NCBI GenBank assembly: GCA_964471915.1
Contig: CAYYID010000005.1
Coordinates: forward strand, 62,001 to 126,000
Direction of reading: 5' to 3'
DNA: 64,000 nucleotides
Source: JAIEPW01 sp964471915
GTDB taxonomy: Bacteria > Acidobacteriota > Terriglobia > Bryobacterales > Bryobacteraceae
Below are positions 48,737-58,805 of this stretch, piece by piece. The position numbers were made by a program, and so were the translations under genes. Every line of letters begins with the position of its first letter. Positions within the stretch are counted from its first letter, which is position 1. The notes under the pieces were generated by a model. The model saw nothing but the letters and a program-made list of their open reading frames with translations. It was not told the DNA's origin and made no database searches.

Positions 48737-51136
48737 ATGCTGAAGTTCGCCTCACTAATCCTGGTCAACCTGCTCGCGACCGCTGCGCTGCTGGCCCAGG
48801 GGACCGCCTCGGTCCACGGCCGGGTCACCGACCCGCAGGACCGGCCGGTTTCCGGCGCCGTGATCCGGATCGAGAACCCCGCCACCGGCTTGCGCCGCGA
48901 AGCGGCTACCGGCGACGATGGCCGCTACGTCTTCTCGAACCTGCCGTTTCAGAACTACCGGCTCAGCGCCGAGGCTCCGGGGCTGGCCGCCGCAGGGCGC
49001 ACGGTGGACCTGCATACGGCGGTCCCCTTCGAGGCCGACTTCGCGCTGCGCTTGGCGGGTGCCACGGAGTCGATCACCGTGGTCCCCGACAGCGCCGTGA
49101 TTCTGGATCCCGCGATTACTGGGACACGCGCCGAACTGAACATCAAGGCTATCGAGCGGATGCCGGTCGCTCCGGGTGCGCGCGGGCTGGAAAGCGTACT
49201 GCTGACCATGCCCGGATTTGCGGCCAACGCCAACGGGGCGATTCATCCGCGCGGGGCGCATAACCAGATGACCTTCGTGGTGGACGGCATGCCCATCAGC
49301 GACCAGTTGACCGGCGCCTTCGCCAACGCCGTGGATCCGGGGGTGGTGGAGAGCCTCGACCTGTACACGGGCAACGTGCCGGCGGAGTTCGGCAACAAAG
49401 TCTCGGCGGTCGCCGTGGTGACGACGCGGACGGGCCTGGCGTCGGGACGCCGGTTTCAGGGGAGCACGCAACTGGGCGGGGATCAGTTCGACACGCTGGC
49501 GAGCCTTACGCAAGTGTCGGGGGGCAGTTCCCGGTTCGGCTACTTCGGGTCGTTCTCGGCGATGAAGAGCAACCGGTTCCTGGACGCGGTGTCGCTCGCC
49601 AACCTGCACAACGGAGGCAACGGCCAGCGTGCGTTTCTGCGCGGGGATTTTCACCCCGGCGGGCGCGACGTGTTCCGGGGCAGTCTCATGGCCGGGCGGA
49701 GTTCCTTCCAACTGGCGAATCTGCGCTCGCAGCACGCCAACCGGCAGGACCAGCGCCAGCGTTTGGAGGATCTGTCCGCCTCGCTGGGCTGGACGCGCAC
49801 GCTCGACGCGCGCACCACCGTGGAGGCGCAGGGCAGCTTCCGCAATGCCTTCGCTGCGCTGCTTTCCAGCGCCGGGGATACGCCGGTGACGGCCTCCCAA
49901 GCGCGCCGGCTGACCACCTGGAACTTCGGCGGGCGGCTCAACCGCGTGTCCGGCGGGCACACGATCCGCGGGGGCGCCGACTTCCAGCGCTTTCCGGTGC
50001 GGGAGCATTTCACGTTCGCGATCAATAACCCGGCGTTCAACGATCCGGCGGGCGAGAACTACAATCCGTCGCTGGCAGCGTTCGACCTGACGCGCGGCGG
50101 CCGGCACTTCGAGTTCTCCCAGCGCGCCGCCGGGTCCCTGGCCTCCGGGTTCCTGCAGGATCAATGGCGGCTGGGGCGCTGGCAGCTCGCGCTGGGGCTG
50201 CGGTTCGACAGCTACCGCTTTCTGGTGCGGGGCACGCAATGGCAGCCGCGCGTGGGGATCAGCTACCACCTGCGCGAGACCGGCACGGTGCTGCGCGCCT
50301 CGTACAACCGCAATTACCAGACGCCGCCGAACGAGAACCTGCTGATGGCGAGCGCCCCGGAGTCCGCGGTGCTGGCGCCGCCCGAGGTGCGGGAAGCGCT
50401 GGGCGGCGCGGTCCGCTTCATCCGGCCGGAGCGGCAGGACGTTTACGAAACGGGAGTGCAGCAGTCGCTGGGACGCGCGGGCGTCGCGTCGGCCACGTAC
50501 TACCACAAGAAGTCCACGGACCTCCAGGATAACGACAACTTCTTCAACACGGGCATTATTTTCCCGACTTCGCTGGCGCGATCGCGGGTGAACGGCGCGG
50601 AGGGCCGGGTGCAGTTGTTTCCCGGGCGGCGGTTCTCGGCCACCGTGGCCGCGACGCATTATCGCGTGGTGGTGACGCCGCCCTTCACGGGCGGCCTCTT
50701 CTTGGGGGCGGCGGCGATCGATGCGCTGACCGCCGGTCCGTTCGTCATCGACCATGACCAGACCCTCAGCCTCGCCTCGAACGCGGTGTACAACGTCACT
50801 CGCCGCTGGTGGACCTCGGCGACGGTCCGCTACGACAGCGGCTTGGTGAGCAATCCCTCGGATCCGGCGGCCGTGCGGCGGGATCCGGACTACGCGGACC
50901 TGCTGCCGCGCGTGAATCTGGGGTCCGACCCGGCGCGGGTACGTTCCCGGACGGTAGCGGATTGGGCCGTTGGCTACACGCGGACGCGCGGCGACGGGCA
51001 GCGTGCCTGGGAAGTGGTGGCGACGGTGAACAATCTGACCAACGCCACGGCGTTGTACAACTTCCAGTCGATCTTCGTGGGTACGCGGGTGGTGGCGCCA
51101 CGGAGCGCCGGGGTCCGGCTGCGGGTGTTTTTCTGA
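48737..51136 (+). CDS. Oar-like TonB-dependent receptor with carboxypeptidase-regulatory-like N-terminal domain (shorter form)
   Basis: The 799-residue outer-membrane protein has a signal peptide (ASLILVNLLATAALLAQ), an Ig-like CarboxypepD_reg domain (~25-110; VHGRVTDPQDRPVSGAVI, GRYVFSNLPFQNYRL), a plug-like region (~115-230; ...MTFVVDGMPISDQL) and a beta barrel ending in an aromatic residue (…GVRLRVFF). This is the Oar plan abundant in Acidobacteria. It is shorter than typical Oar proteins (~1000-1100). Its near-leaderless promoter and operator suggest tight regulation. Ligand unknown, likely an oligosaccharide or siderophore-like molecule. Confidence 0.87.
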   Translation: MLKFASLILVNLLATAALLAQGTASVHGRVTDPQDRPVSGAVIRIENPATGLRREAATGDDGRYVFSNLPFQNYRLSAEAPGLAAAGRTVDLHTAVPFEADFALRLAGATESITVVPDSAVILDPAITGTRAELNIKAIERMPVAPGARGLESVLLTMPGFAANANGAIHPRGAHNQMTFVVDGMPISDQLTGAFANAVDPGVVESLDLYTGNVPAEFGNKVSAVAVVTTRTGLASGRRFQGSTQLGGDQFDTLASLTQVSGGSSRFGYFGSFSAMKSNRFLDAVSLANLHNGGNGQRAFLRGDFHPGGRDVFRGSLMAGRSSFQLANLRSQHANRQDQRQRLEDLSASLGWTRTLDARTTVEAQGSFRNAFAALLSSAGDTPVTASQARRLTTWNFGGRLNRVSGGHTIRGGADFQRFPVREHFTFAINNPAFNDPAGENYNPSLAAFDLTRGGRHFEFSQRAAGSLASGFLQDQWRLGRWQLALGLRFDSYRFLVRGTQWQPRVGISYHLRETGTVLRASYNRNYQTPPNENLLMASAPESAVLAPPEVREALGGAVRFIRPERQDVYETGVQQSLGRAGVASATYYHKKSTDLQDNDNFFNTGIIFPTSLARSRVNGAEGRVQLFPGRRFSATVAATHYRVVVTPPFTGGLFLGAAAIDALTAGPFVIDHDQTLSLASNAVYNVTRRWWTSATVRYDSGLVSNPSDPAAVRRDPDYADLLPRVNLGSDPARVRSRTVADWAVGYTRTRGDGQRAWEVVATVNNLTNATALYNFQSIFVGTRVVAPRSAGVRLRVFF

Positions 51137-51155
51137 AGGTCCGCCAGGACGATAC

Positions 51156-51584
51156 TCAGCCCTTCACGGAAGGACACACCTGATGCTCGGGATCCCACCA
51201 AAGGAGGGTGCACACTCCCTCCGATAAAATCCCCCACACGCGCTCCTTGCCGGAAAGCCGCAGCGACAACAGTTCATCGATATCGTCCTGGCCGATCTCT
51301 TCGAGCCTCTGTCTCGCCGCCTTGCACAAGTCGCTCACCGAAACATTGTGGTTCTGTTTGCCGCCGAGAAGTTCGGCCCAAGTCATGGTTTCGAAGTCCG
51401 ACAGCTTGGCATGAACGTCCAGGAGAGTCTCTCTCGAGACGGCGTGCCAGCCAAAGGGATCCGCCAGTTCCAGGCGACGAAGCCGCTATGCCGGATTTCT
51501 CTTGTGGAATCCCTCAGGGTCTGACTGAAGGCGGGGAAGCTTCTCGGTCTTCGGAGAGAACTCCGTCTTCGGCTTCTTGCCCAT
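51156..51584 (-). pseudogene. Toxin-position partner of Panacea antitoxin, interrupted by an in-frame amber codon
   Basis: From ATG 51584, six bases after the Panacea stop, the frame reads MGKKPKTEFSPKTEKLPRL and continues in the same frame to 51156 with one TAG at 51486-51488 (codon 33). After the stop the frame is clean for 109 codons: ADPFGWHAV, FETMTWAELL, DDIDELLSLRLSG, ERVWGI and LLWWDPEHQVCPS, a well-formed conserved-looking product. The stop stands where the residue after 'NPA' is probably Trp in relatives (TGG to TAG). This looks like recent inactivation of the toxin-like gene. An internal ATG at 51386 would give only a 76-residue C-terminal part. Confidence 0.65.
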
Positions 51585-51590
51585 GTCGAG

Positions 51591-52019
51591 TTACAGCCCG
51601 CTGTAGTACTCGTGCATGGATGCTGGTGTGATCTCCCGCTCGCTCGGACCGTTCGGCGCGATACCTTCGCGAGCCTGTCGCCAGGGAGCCTCCTGGTGGG
51701 TGAGGTCACTCAGCCACTGAGCGGGCCGGTCTCCGTAGAATTCCAGGACGGCATCGATGGTCTCCTTGGCCTTGTCGTCCAACCGCTCAATATGCCCGTC
51801 CGGCCAATCTTTCAGCTCGAAGATGCCTTTGTGACCCGAGTACAGATCGCGAACGACGGGCCCGTTGGCCCACGCCTCGATACGGCTGTCGAAAAGCGGA
51901 CGTTCGTCCCAAACGAGGGACCAAGCTTGCGCATAGTAGACCAATTTCTGCAGTTTCATCGCAGTCATTGGTCCCTTCTTGTTTAGGATGTAGCTTGCAA
52001 CATCGTGAACGTTCGCCAT
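51591..52019 (-). CDS. Panacea-domain (SocA-like, DUF4065) antitoxin
   Basis: The 142-residue protein has the Panacea plan: VHDVASYILNKKGPMTAMKLQKLVYYAQAW, then FDSRIEAWANGPVVRDLYSGHKG, followed by KAKETIDAVLEFYGDR and LSDLTHQEAPWRQAREG. SocA in Caulobacter is an antitoxin that delivers its toxin SocB to ClpXP, and Panacea proteins occur broadly as antitoxins with varied toxins. The downstream partner is six bases away but carries an amber codon, so this antitoxin may now be solitary. Confidence 0.87.
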   Translation of the reverse strand: MANVHDVASYILNKKGPMTAMKLQKLVYYAQAWSLVWDERPLFDSRIEAWANGPVVRDLYSGHKGIFELKDWPDGHIERLDDKAKETIDAVLEFYGDRPAQWLSDLTHQEAPWRQAREGIAPNGPSEREITPASMHEYYSGL

Positions 52020-52065
52020 ACGACCTCTCTCCTATTATCGGACGAGCAGTGGTCCTGAAAAAGGC

Positions 52066-53091
52066 CTATGCTCTCACGAGCATCTTGCCCGTGTTTGCCC
52101 CTTGCAGCATCGAGATGAAAGCCTCCGGCATCTTGTCGAGCCCTTCGACCACCGTCTGCCGGACCTGCAGCTTTCCTTCCTTCATCCACCCGGCCAGGGC
52201 CTTAAGCCCTTCCGGGAACCGCGCTGCGTGGTCCGAAACCAGGACGCCCTGCACTTTCGCCCGGGACACGATCAACTGTCCGAGGTTGCGCGGGCCCATC
52301 TCGAGCTGCGTGTTGTTGTACTGCGAGATCTGCCCGCAGATGCATACGCGCGCATGTACATTCAATAGCGGCCAGACGGCGTCGGTGATCGGACCCCCGA
52401 CATTGTCGAAGTAGCAATCCACGCCGTTCGGACAGAACTCCTTGAACTTAGCCCGGTAGTCCTTTTCGGTCTTGTAGTTGAAGACCGCGTCGAAGCCCAG
52501 TTCCTTGAGCCAGGCGAGCTTGTCGTCCTCGCCCGCGACGCCGACCACGCGGCAGCCGAGGGCTTTGGCAATCTGGCCGACCACCGAGCCGACCGCTCCC
52601 GCCGCGCCCGAAACCACCACGGTTTCGCCCGCCTTCGGAGCGCAGATGTCGATCAGGCCGAAGTACGCGGTGAGTCCGGGCATGCCGAGCGCACCGAGGG
52701 CGGTTTCGACGGGCGCGATCGAAGGGTCGAGCTTGCGCAGTCCCCTGGCGTCCATTACGGCGTGCGATACCCAGCCGGCGTAGGCGTCTACCATGTCACC
52801 CGGCTGGAGCAGGTCCGACTTAGAGGCGAGGACCTTGCCAACTGTGCCGCCCACCATGGTCCCGCCGATCTCCACCGGCGCGGCGTAGGACTTGATGCCG
52901 CTGATCCGCCCCCGCATGTAGGGGTCTACGGAGAGCCACAGGGTTTCGAGCAGCACCTGGCCGTCCTTTAGTTCCGGAAGCGGAGCCTCTTCGAGCCGGA
53001 AGTCGGCCGCCTTGGGCAGACCCACGGGACGGCTGGCCAGCACCCAGCGCCGGGCCGTGGAAGGTATTGCAAATGAAGCACTTGATGACAT
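52066..53091 (-). CDS. NADP-dependent oxidoreductase, MDR superfamily (LTB4DH/CurA-like)
   Basis: ATG 53091 is chosen; the upstream frame overlaps the divergent region and lacks family sequence. The 341-residue protein starts RRWVLASRPVGLPKAADF, has LSVDPYMRGRIS, then the nucleotide loop VVVSGAAGAVGSVVGQIAKALGCRVVG, FNYKTEKDY and DCYFDNVGG, as in zinc-free medium-chain reductases of the leukotriene B4 12-hydroxydehydrogenase / curcumin reductase group, which reduce alpha,beta-unsaturated carbonyls with NADPH. It is divergent from the cytochrome/copper gene. Confidence 0.9.
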   Translation of the reverse strand: MSSSASFAIPSTARRWVLASRPVGLPKAADFRLEEAPLPELKDGQVLLETLWLSVDPYMRGRISGIKSYAAPVEIGGTMVGGTVGKVLASKSDLLQPGDMVDAYAGWVSHAVMDARGLRKLDPSIAPVETALGALGMPGLTAYFGLIDICAPKAGETVVVSGAAGAVGSVVGQIAKALGCRVVGVAGEDDKLAWLKELGFDAVFNYKTEKDYRAKFKEFCPNGVDCYFDNVGGPITDAVWPLLNVHARVCICGQISQYNNTQLEMGPRNLGQLIVSRAKVQGVLVSDHAARFPEGLKALAGWMKEGKLQVRQTVVEGLDKMPEAFISMLQGANTGKMLVRA

Positions 53092-53168
53092 TTCTTTACG
53101 TTCGCCCCCTTGTCTCGCGTGACTGCAGGACCTATTATCCACTACAAGTCCGTCAGGAGGCTTACGGA

Positions 53169-54413
53169 ATGCGCTCGATCTTTGTCTTCACGCTGGGCCT
53201 GGGCATTGCCGCGGCGGGGAACACCACGCCGCCGCAGAAAGTCACGTTCACCAAGCACGTCGCGCCGATCCTGTACAACCGCTGCGTGGAGTGCCACCGG
53301 CCCGGCGAAGCGGCGCCGATGTCGCTGATCACTTACAGGGAAGTCCGGCCGTGGGCTAAGGCGATCAAGGAGAAAGTGGTGGCCCGCACCATGCCTCCGT
53401 GGCTGGCGGATCCGGCGCATGGCGAGTTCAAGAACAGCCGGCGCATGACCGAGGACGAGATCAACACGGTGGTCGCTTGGGTGAACGCCGGTTCGCCGGA
53501 AGGCCGTCCCGGAGAGATGCCGGCGCCGCCGCAGTTTGAAACCGGCTGGACCATCGGCAAGCCGGACGCGGTGCTGACGATGCCCGAAAGCTACCCGGTG
53601 CCGGCGTCGGGCGAGGTGCCCTACCAGTACATGATCGTGCCGACGAACTTCACCGAAGACAAGTGGATTGAAGCCGCGGAGATCCGTCCGGGCAACCGCG
53701 GCGTGGTACACCACGTGATCGCGTTCGTGGCCAAGACCGAGAAGCGCGGTCTGGTGCAGCGCGGCGAGATCGGCGTGGGCGGCGGCTGGGACAAACTCTC
53801 CGGGTACGCGCCGGGCGAGCAGGCCAAGGAGTTCCCGGTGGGAACGGCGAAACGGATCCCGGCCGGGGCCGTGCTCGTGTTCCAGTTGCATTACACCACC
53901 AACGGAAAAGCGGCGACGGACCAGAGCCATATCGGCCTCCGCTTCGCCAAGGGTCCGGTTACGCGGACGGTGCAGACCGGGATGGCGATCAACGCCGGGT
54001 TCAAGATCCCGCCCCACGCGGATGCCCACGAAGTCCGTTCGTATTGGACGGCGAAGGAAGATGTCCGCATCGTGGACCTGATGCCGCACATGCACGTGCG
54101 CGGCAAGGACTTCAAGTACATCGCCCACTACCCGGACGGCCGCAGCGAAGTGCTGCTGTCGGTTCCAAAGTATGATTTCAACTGGCAGTTGCTGTACCAG
54201 CCGGCGCGGAATCTGGTGTTGCCGAAAGGGACGAAGCTGGAGTGCATTGCGCATTTCGACAATTCGGCCAACAATAAGTACAATCCGGATCCGGCCAAGG
54301 AAGTCCGCTGGGGCGACCAGACCTGGGAGGAAATGATGATCGGATGGTTCGACTACGTCACTGAGCGCGTGGACGGTCAGAAGTCCGCCACCGCGGTGGG
54401 TGGAGGCAATTGA
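53169..54413 (+). CDS. Exported CxxCH protein with copper type II monooxygenase-like domain
   Basis: ATG 53169 opens a signal peptide (RSIFVFTLGLGIAAAG). The 414-residue protein has a c-type-heme-like site, C39-V-E-C42-H43 in YNRCVECHRPGEAAP, then TMPPWLADP, and a C-terminal domain with copper-binding histidines in GVVHHVIAFV, FQLHYTTNGK and LMPHMHVRGKDFKYIAH, as in copper type II ascorbate-dependent monooxygenases (PHM-like). Such fused proteins are frequent in Acidobacteria and Planctomycetes; the substrate is unknown. A terminator follows at 54448, then the Tat-type amidohydrolase. Confidence 0.83.
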   Translation: MRSIFVFTLGLGIAAAGNTTPPQKVTFTKHVAPILYNRCVECHRPGEAAPMSLITYREVRPWAKAIKEKVVARTMPPWLADPAHGEFKNSRRMTEDEINTVVAWVNAGSPEGRPGEMPAPPQFETGWTIGKPDAVLTMPESYPVPASGEVPYQYMIVPTNFTEDKWIEAAEIRPGNRGVVHHVIAFVAKTEKRGLVQRGEIGVGGGWDKLSGYAPGEQAKEFPVGTAKRIPAGAVLVFQLHYTTNGKAATDQSHIGLRFAKGPVTRTVQTGMAINAGFKIPPHADAHEVRSYWTAKEDVRIVDLMPHMHVRGKDFKYIAHYPDGRSEVLLSVPKYDFNWQLLYQPARNLVLPKGTKLECIAHFDNSANNKYNPDPAKEVRWGDQTWEEMMIGWFDYVTERVDGQKSATAVGGGN

Positions 54414-54447
54414 TCCTCAAGGGCGTAGCAGCGGGTAGCGACAGGCA

Positions 54448-54474
54448 GGCCAGGAAGCACGCTTCCTGGCCTTT
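54448..54474 (+). terminator. Intrinsic terminator after the copper protein gene
   Basis: Perfect 10-bp stem GGCCAGGAAG / CTTCCTGGCC (54448-54457 and 54462-54471) with a four-base loop, followed by TTT. It lies 34 bases after the stop at 54413. Confidence 0.8.
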
Positions 54475-54509
54475 CGTATTAGAAGATCACGACATGAAGG
54501 AGATTGCGC

Positions 54510-56018
<1,509 letters not shown>

Positions 56019-56028
56019 GGGTCTGTTT

Positions 56029-56069
56029 GCGCCGGGGGGCGGCGGCCGGTCCGCCCGCCCGGTGCTTTT
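56029..56069 (+). terminator. Intrinsic terminator after the amidohydrolase gene
   Basis: A GC-rich inverted repeat (GCGCCGGGGGGCGG at 56029-56042 and CCGCCCGCCCGGTGC at 56051-56065, with one G-U and one bulge) is followed by TTTT. It lies ten bases after the stop. Confidence 0.75.
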
Positions 56070-56149
56070 GATTCCTGCGGGCGAGGGCTGTAACCGCGAC
56101 GCGATTTTCGCGGTCAGTTCCTTCATCGATCTGTTATGATTCCGCTGTC

Positions 56150-58789
56150 ATGAAAACCGGCCTCCTTTTCCCCGCTCTGGTGGCTGTCGCTTGCGCGCAA
56201 GTCCAGCCCGTCGCCATCAACGAAGGATCTTCGGCCGCGTGGCGCTCCCTGCTCCGGCTTCGCACCACCGCTACGGTGTTGCACACCACCGCCCACCCCG
56301 ATGACGAGGACGGCGCAATGCTCGTGTGGCTGACCCGCAACCAGGGGACGCGCACCGGTCTGCTGACACTGAACCGGGGCGAAGGCGGTGCGAATCTCAT
56401 CGGCTCCGAGTTGTTCGACGCGCTGGGCGTGGTGCGCACCGAGGAACTGCTCGCCGCCGGGCGCTACTACGGCGTGGACCAGTTCTTCACCCGCGTGGCG
56501 GACTTCGGGTTCTCCAAGCGGCTGGATGAAACGCTGGAACATTGGGGCAAAGAGAACGTGTTGCGCGACGTGGTGCGCGTGGTGCGCCTGTATAAGCCCG
56601 ACATTCTGATCTCGCGCTTCCACGGCAAGCAGCGGGACGGCCACGGCAACCACCAGACCGCGGGTCTCATGAGCCACGAAGTGTTCGAGGCCGCCGCGGA
56701 TCCGAAGCAATTTCCCGAGCTGAAGCTGGCGCCGTGGCAGATCAAGAAACTGTACTTGAGCGTCCGGGAAAACGAGCCGCACACCGTGACGGCGGACGTG
56801 GGGGCTTACGATCCGCTGCTGGGGATGTCGTACCGGCAGGCCGCGAGCACCGGGCTGAGTTTTCAGCGCTCGCAGGGCGCGGGCGGACGCCGGACGGATC
56901 CCGGTCCCGCGCTGTCGGCGTGGCAAATTGTGAAAACGACGCTGCCGAAGGCGGAGCGCGAACAGAGCGTTTTCGACGGCATCGACACTTCGTTGCGCGG
57001 GCTTGCCCGGCTGGCTCCGGCGCTAAACCTGGACGGCGACCTCGGCCGCGCGCAGGACGCCGTGGAGCGCGCGCTGCGGTACTTCGATGCGCGCGCGCCG
57101 TGGCGCGTGGTGGAAGGCGACGTGATTCCGGGCCTGCGGGCGATCCGGGCGGCGCTGGCCAAGGCGCGCCAGGGCACCGCTCCCGAGGAACTGGTCTTCC
57201 GGCTCACCAACAAGGAGCGCGAGTTCGAGGCGGCGGTGAACGCGCTGCTCGGCATGTCGTTCGACGCGCTGGTGGACCCGCCGCGCGGTCCCGAGGGCGC
57301 GCCGGAGTTCTTCCGGTCGCGCGAGACCTTCGCGGTGGCGATCCCGGGCCAGAAGTTCTCCGTTACGGTAACCGCCGTCAACCGGGGGGACGTGCGTGCG
57401 GAGCCGGCTGAGTTCGCGCTGCGCGCGCCGCAGGGATGGCAAGTTGCCCGGATGGGCGCAGCCCCCGCGAAGCCGCTGGGCTTCAATGAAGCCGCCAAGG
57501 CGCAGTTCGAAGTGCAGGTGCCCGACAACGCCGAGTTCAGCCGACCCTACTGGTCGCGCAGGAGCCAGTATCGCGACCATCTGTATCAGCTCGACAAGCC
57601 GGAGTTCCTCAACCGGCCGCACGCGCCGCCGGATGTGGTGGCGGAGATGGCGTATCGCGTGGGCGGCGAAACGGTTACGGTCCGGCGCTCCGCGCAGACG
57701 GTGTACCGGACGGGCGCCTACGGCGAGCAGCGGCGCAACCTGACGGTGGCGCCCGCGATGAGCGTCGCCGTCACCCCGGAGATCGGGGTGATCCCGGCCG
57801 GACGCCGCGCGGAGCCGATCACGGTGCGGGTCCGCGCCATGAGCAACGTCAAGGGCGCGGCCACGGCGAAGCTGAAACTCGACCTGCCGCAGGGCTGGAC
57901 GTCCGCGCCGGCGCAGGCCGACGCCGCTTTCACGCACGAGGGCGAGGTGCAGAACGTCGAGTTCCGCGTCATGGCGCCACCCGCCGAAGCCGGCAAGAAC
58001 TACCCGCTCGCGGCGGTGGCCGAGTACGGCGGCAAGCAGTACCGCGAGGGCTATGAGATCATCGCGCACCGCGACCTCGAGACTCGCCACCTGTACCGGC
58101 CCGCCACGGCGAACTGGAGCGGCATCGACGTGAAGGTCGCGCCTGGCCTGCGCGTCGGCTACATCATGGGTGTCGGCGACGAGATCCCCGAGGCGCTCGA
58201 GCAGATCGGCGTGAAGGTCCAGATGCTGACGGCGCAGGACCTGGCGACGGGCAACCTGGGCCAGTTCGACACGATCCTGGTGGGCATCCGCGCCTCCGCG
58301 GTCCGCGAGGACTACAAGACGTACAATCGCCGGCTGCTCGATTACGTGCAGGCCGGCGGGAATCTGATCGTCCAGTACCAGACCCAGGAGTTCGACGCGG
58401 TGCCCTACGGGCCTTATCCGTTCAAGCTCGGACGCCGCGCCGAGGAGGTCTCGGAGGAGGATGCGAAGGTCGCGATGCTTGACGCCGCGAACCCGGTGTT
58501 CCAGGGTCCGAACAAGATCACGGCGGCGGATTTCGACGGCTGGGTGGAGGAACGCGGGTCCAAGTTCATGGGCGAATGGGATCCCCAGTACAAGGCGCTG
58601 CTCGAATGTCACGATCGCGGGCAGGCGGAACAAAAGGGCGGGCTGCTCCAGGCAAGCTACGGCAAGGGCACGTTCACGTACGCGGCGTACGCGTTCTACC
58701 GGCAGTTGCCGGCCGGCGTGCCGGGCGCCTACCGGCTGTTCGCCAACCTGATCAGTTTGAGCAAGACGCAGGGGAAAGCCAAGAAGTAA
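56150..58789 (+). CDS. Large secreted PIG-L deacetylase with beta-sandwich and C-terminal Rossmann-like domains
   Basis: The 879-residue protein has a signal peptide (KTGLLFPALVAVACAQ) and the PIG-L site TAHPDDEDGAM at residues ~47-57 (H49, D51, D52) with GHGNHQTAG as the later ligand. A helical insert (~250-330) and two NEW3-like beta-sandwich domains (~380-640; AVTAVNRGDVRAEPAEFALR, GVIPAGRRAEPITVRVRAM) follow, and a C-terminal ThuA/GATase-like region (~650-860; FDTILVGIRASAV, DYVQAGGNLIVQYQTQ). Large multi-domain PIG-L proteins of this kind are common in Acidobacteria; the deacetylated sugar is unknown. TGTTATGAT nine bases upstream may be its -10 box. Confidence 0.87.
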   Translation: MKTGLLFPALVAVACAQVQPVAINEGSSAAWRSLLRLRTTATVLHTTAHPDDEDGAMLVWLTRNQGTRTGLLTLNRGEGGANLIGSELFDALGVVRTEELLAAGRYYGVDQFFTRVADFGFSKRLDETLEHWGKENVLRDVVRVVRLYKPDILISRFHGKQRDGHGNHQTAGLMSHEVFEAAADPKQFPELKLAPWQIKKLYLSVRENEPHTVTADVGAYDPLLGMSYRQAASTGLSFQRSQGAGGRRTDPGPALSAWQIVKTTLPKAEREQSVFDGIDTSLRGLARLAPALNLDGDLGRAQDAVERALRYFDARAPWRVVEGDVIPGLRAIRAALAKARQGTAPEELVFRLTNKEREFEAAVNALLGMSFDALVDPPRGPEGAPEFFRSRETFAVAIPGQKFSVTVTAVNRGDVRAEPAEFALRAPQGWQVARMGAAPAKPLGFNEAAKAQFEVQVPDNAEFSRPYWSRRSQYRDHLYQLDKPEFLNRPHAPPDVVAEMAYRVGGETVTVRRSAQTVYRTGAYGEQRRNLTVAPAMSVAVTPEIGVIPAGRRAEPITVRVRAMSNVKGAATAKLKLDLPQGWTSAPAQADAAFTHEGEVQNVEFRVMAPPAEAGKNYPLAAVAEYGGKQYREGYEIIAHRDLETRHLYRPATANWSGIDVKVAPGLRVGYIMGVGDEIPEALEQIGVKVQMLTAQDLATGNLGQFDTILVGIRASAVREDYKTYNRRLLDYVQAGGNLIVQYQTQEFDAVPYGPYPFKLGRRAEEVSEEDAKVAMLDAANPVFQGPNKITAADFDGWVEERGSKFMGEWDPQYKALLECHDRGQAEQKGGLLQASYGKGTFTYAAYAFYRQLPAGVPGAYRLFANLISLSKTQGKAKK

Positions 58790-58805
58790 AGGTGGGAGTG
58801 GAAAA

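Noticed and set aside
48755..50755. Long minus-strand open frame opposite the first Oar-like gene
   Set aside because: Antisense shadow of a clear receptor gene.
51383..51709. Open minus-strand frame across the Panacea/partner junction
   Set aside because: It is out of frame with both genes; the partner gene is explained better by one continuous frame with a single TAG.
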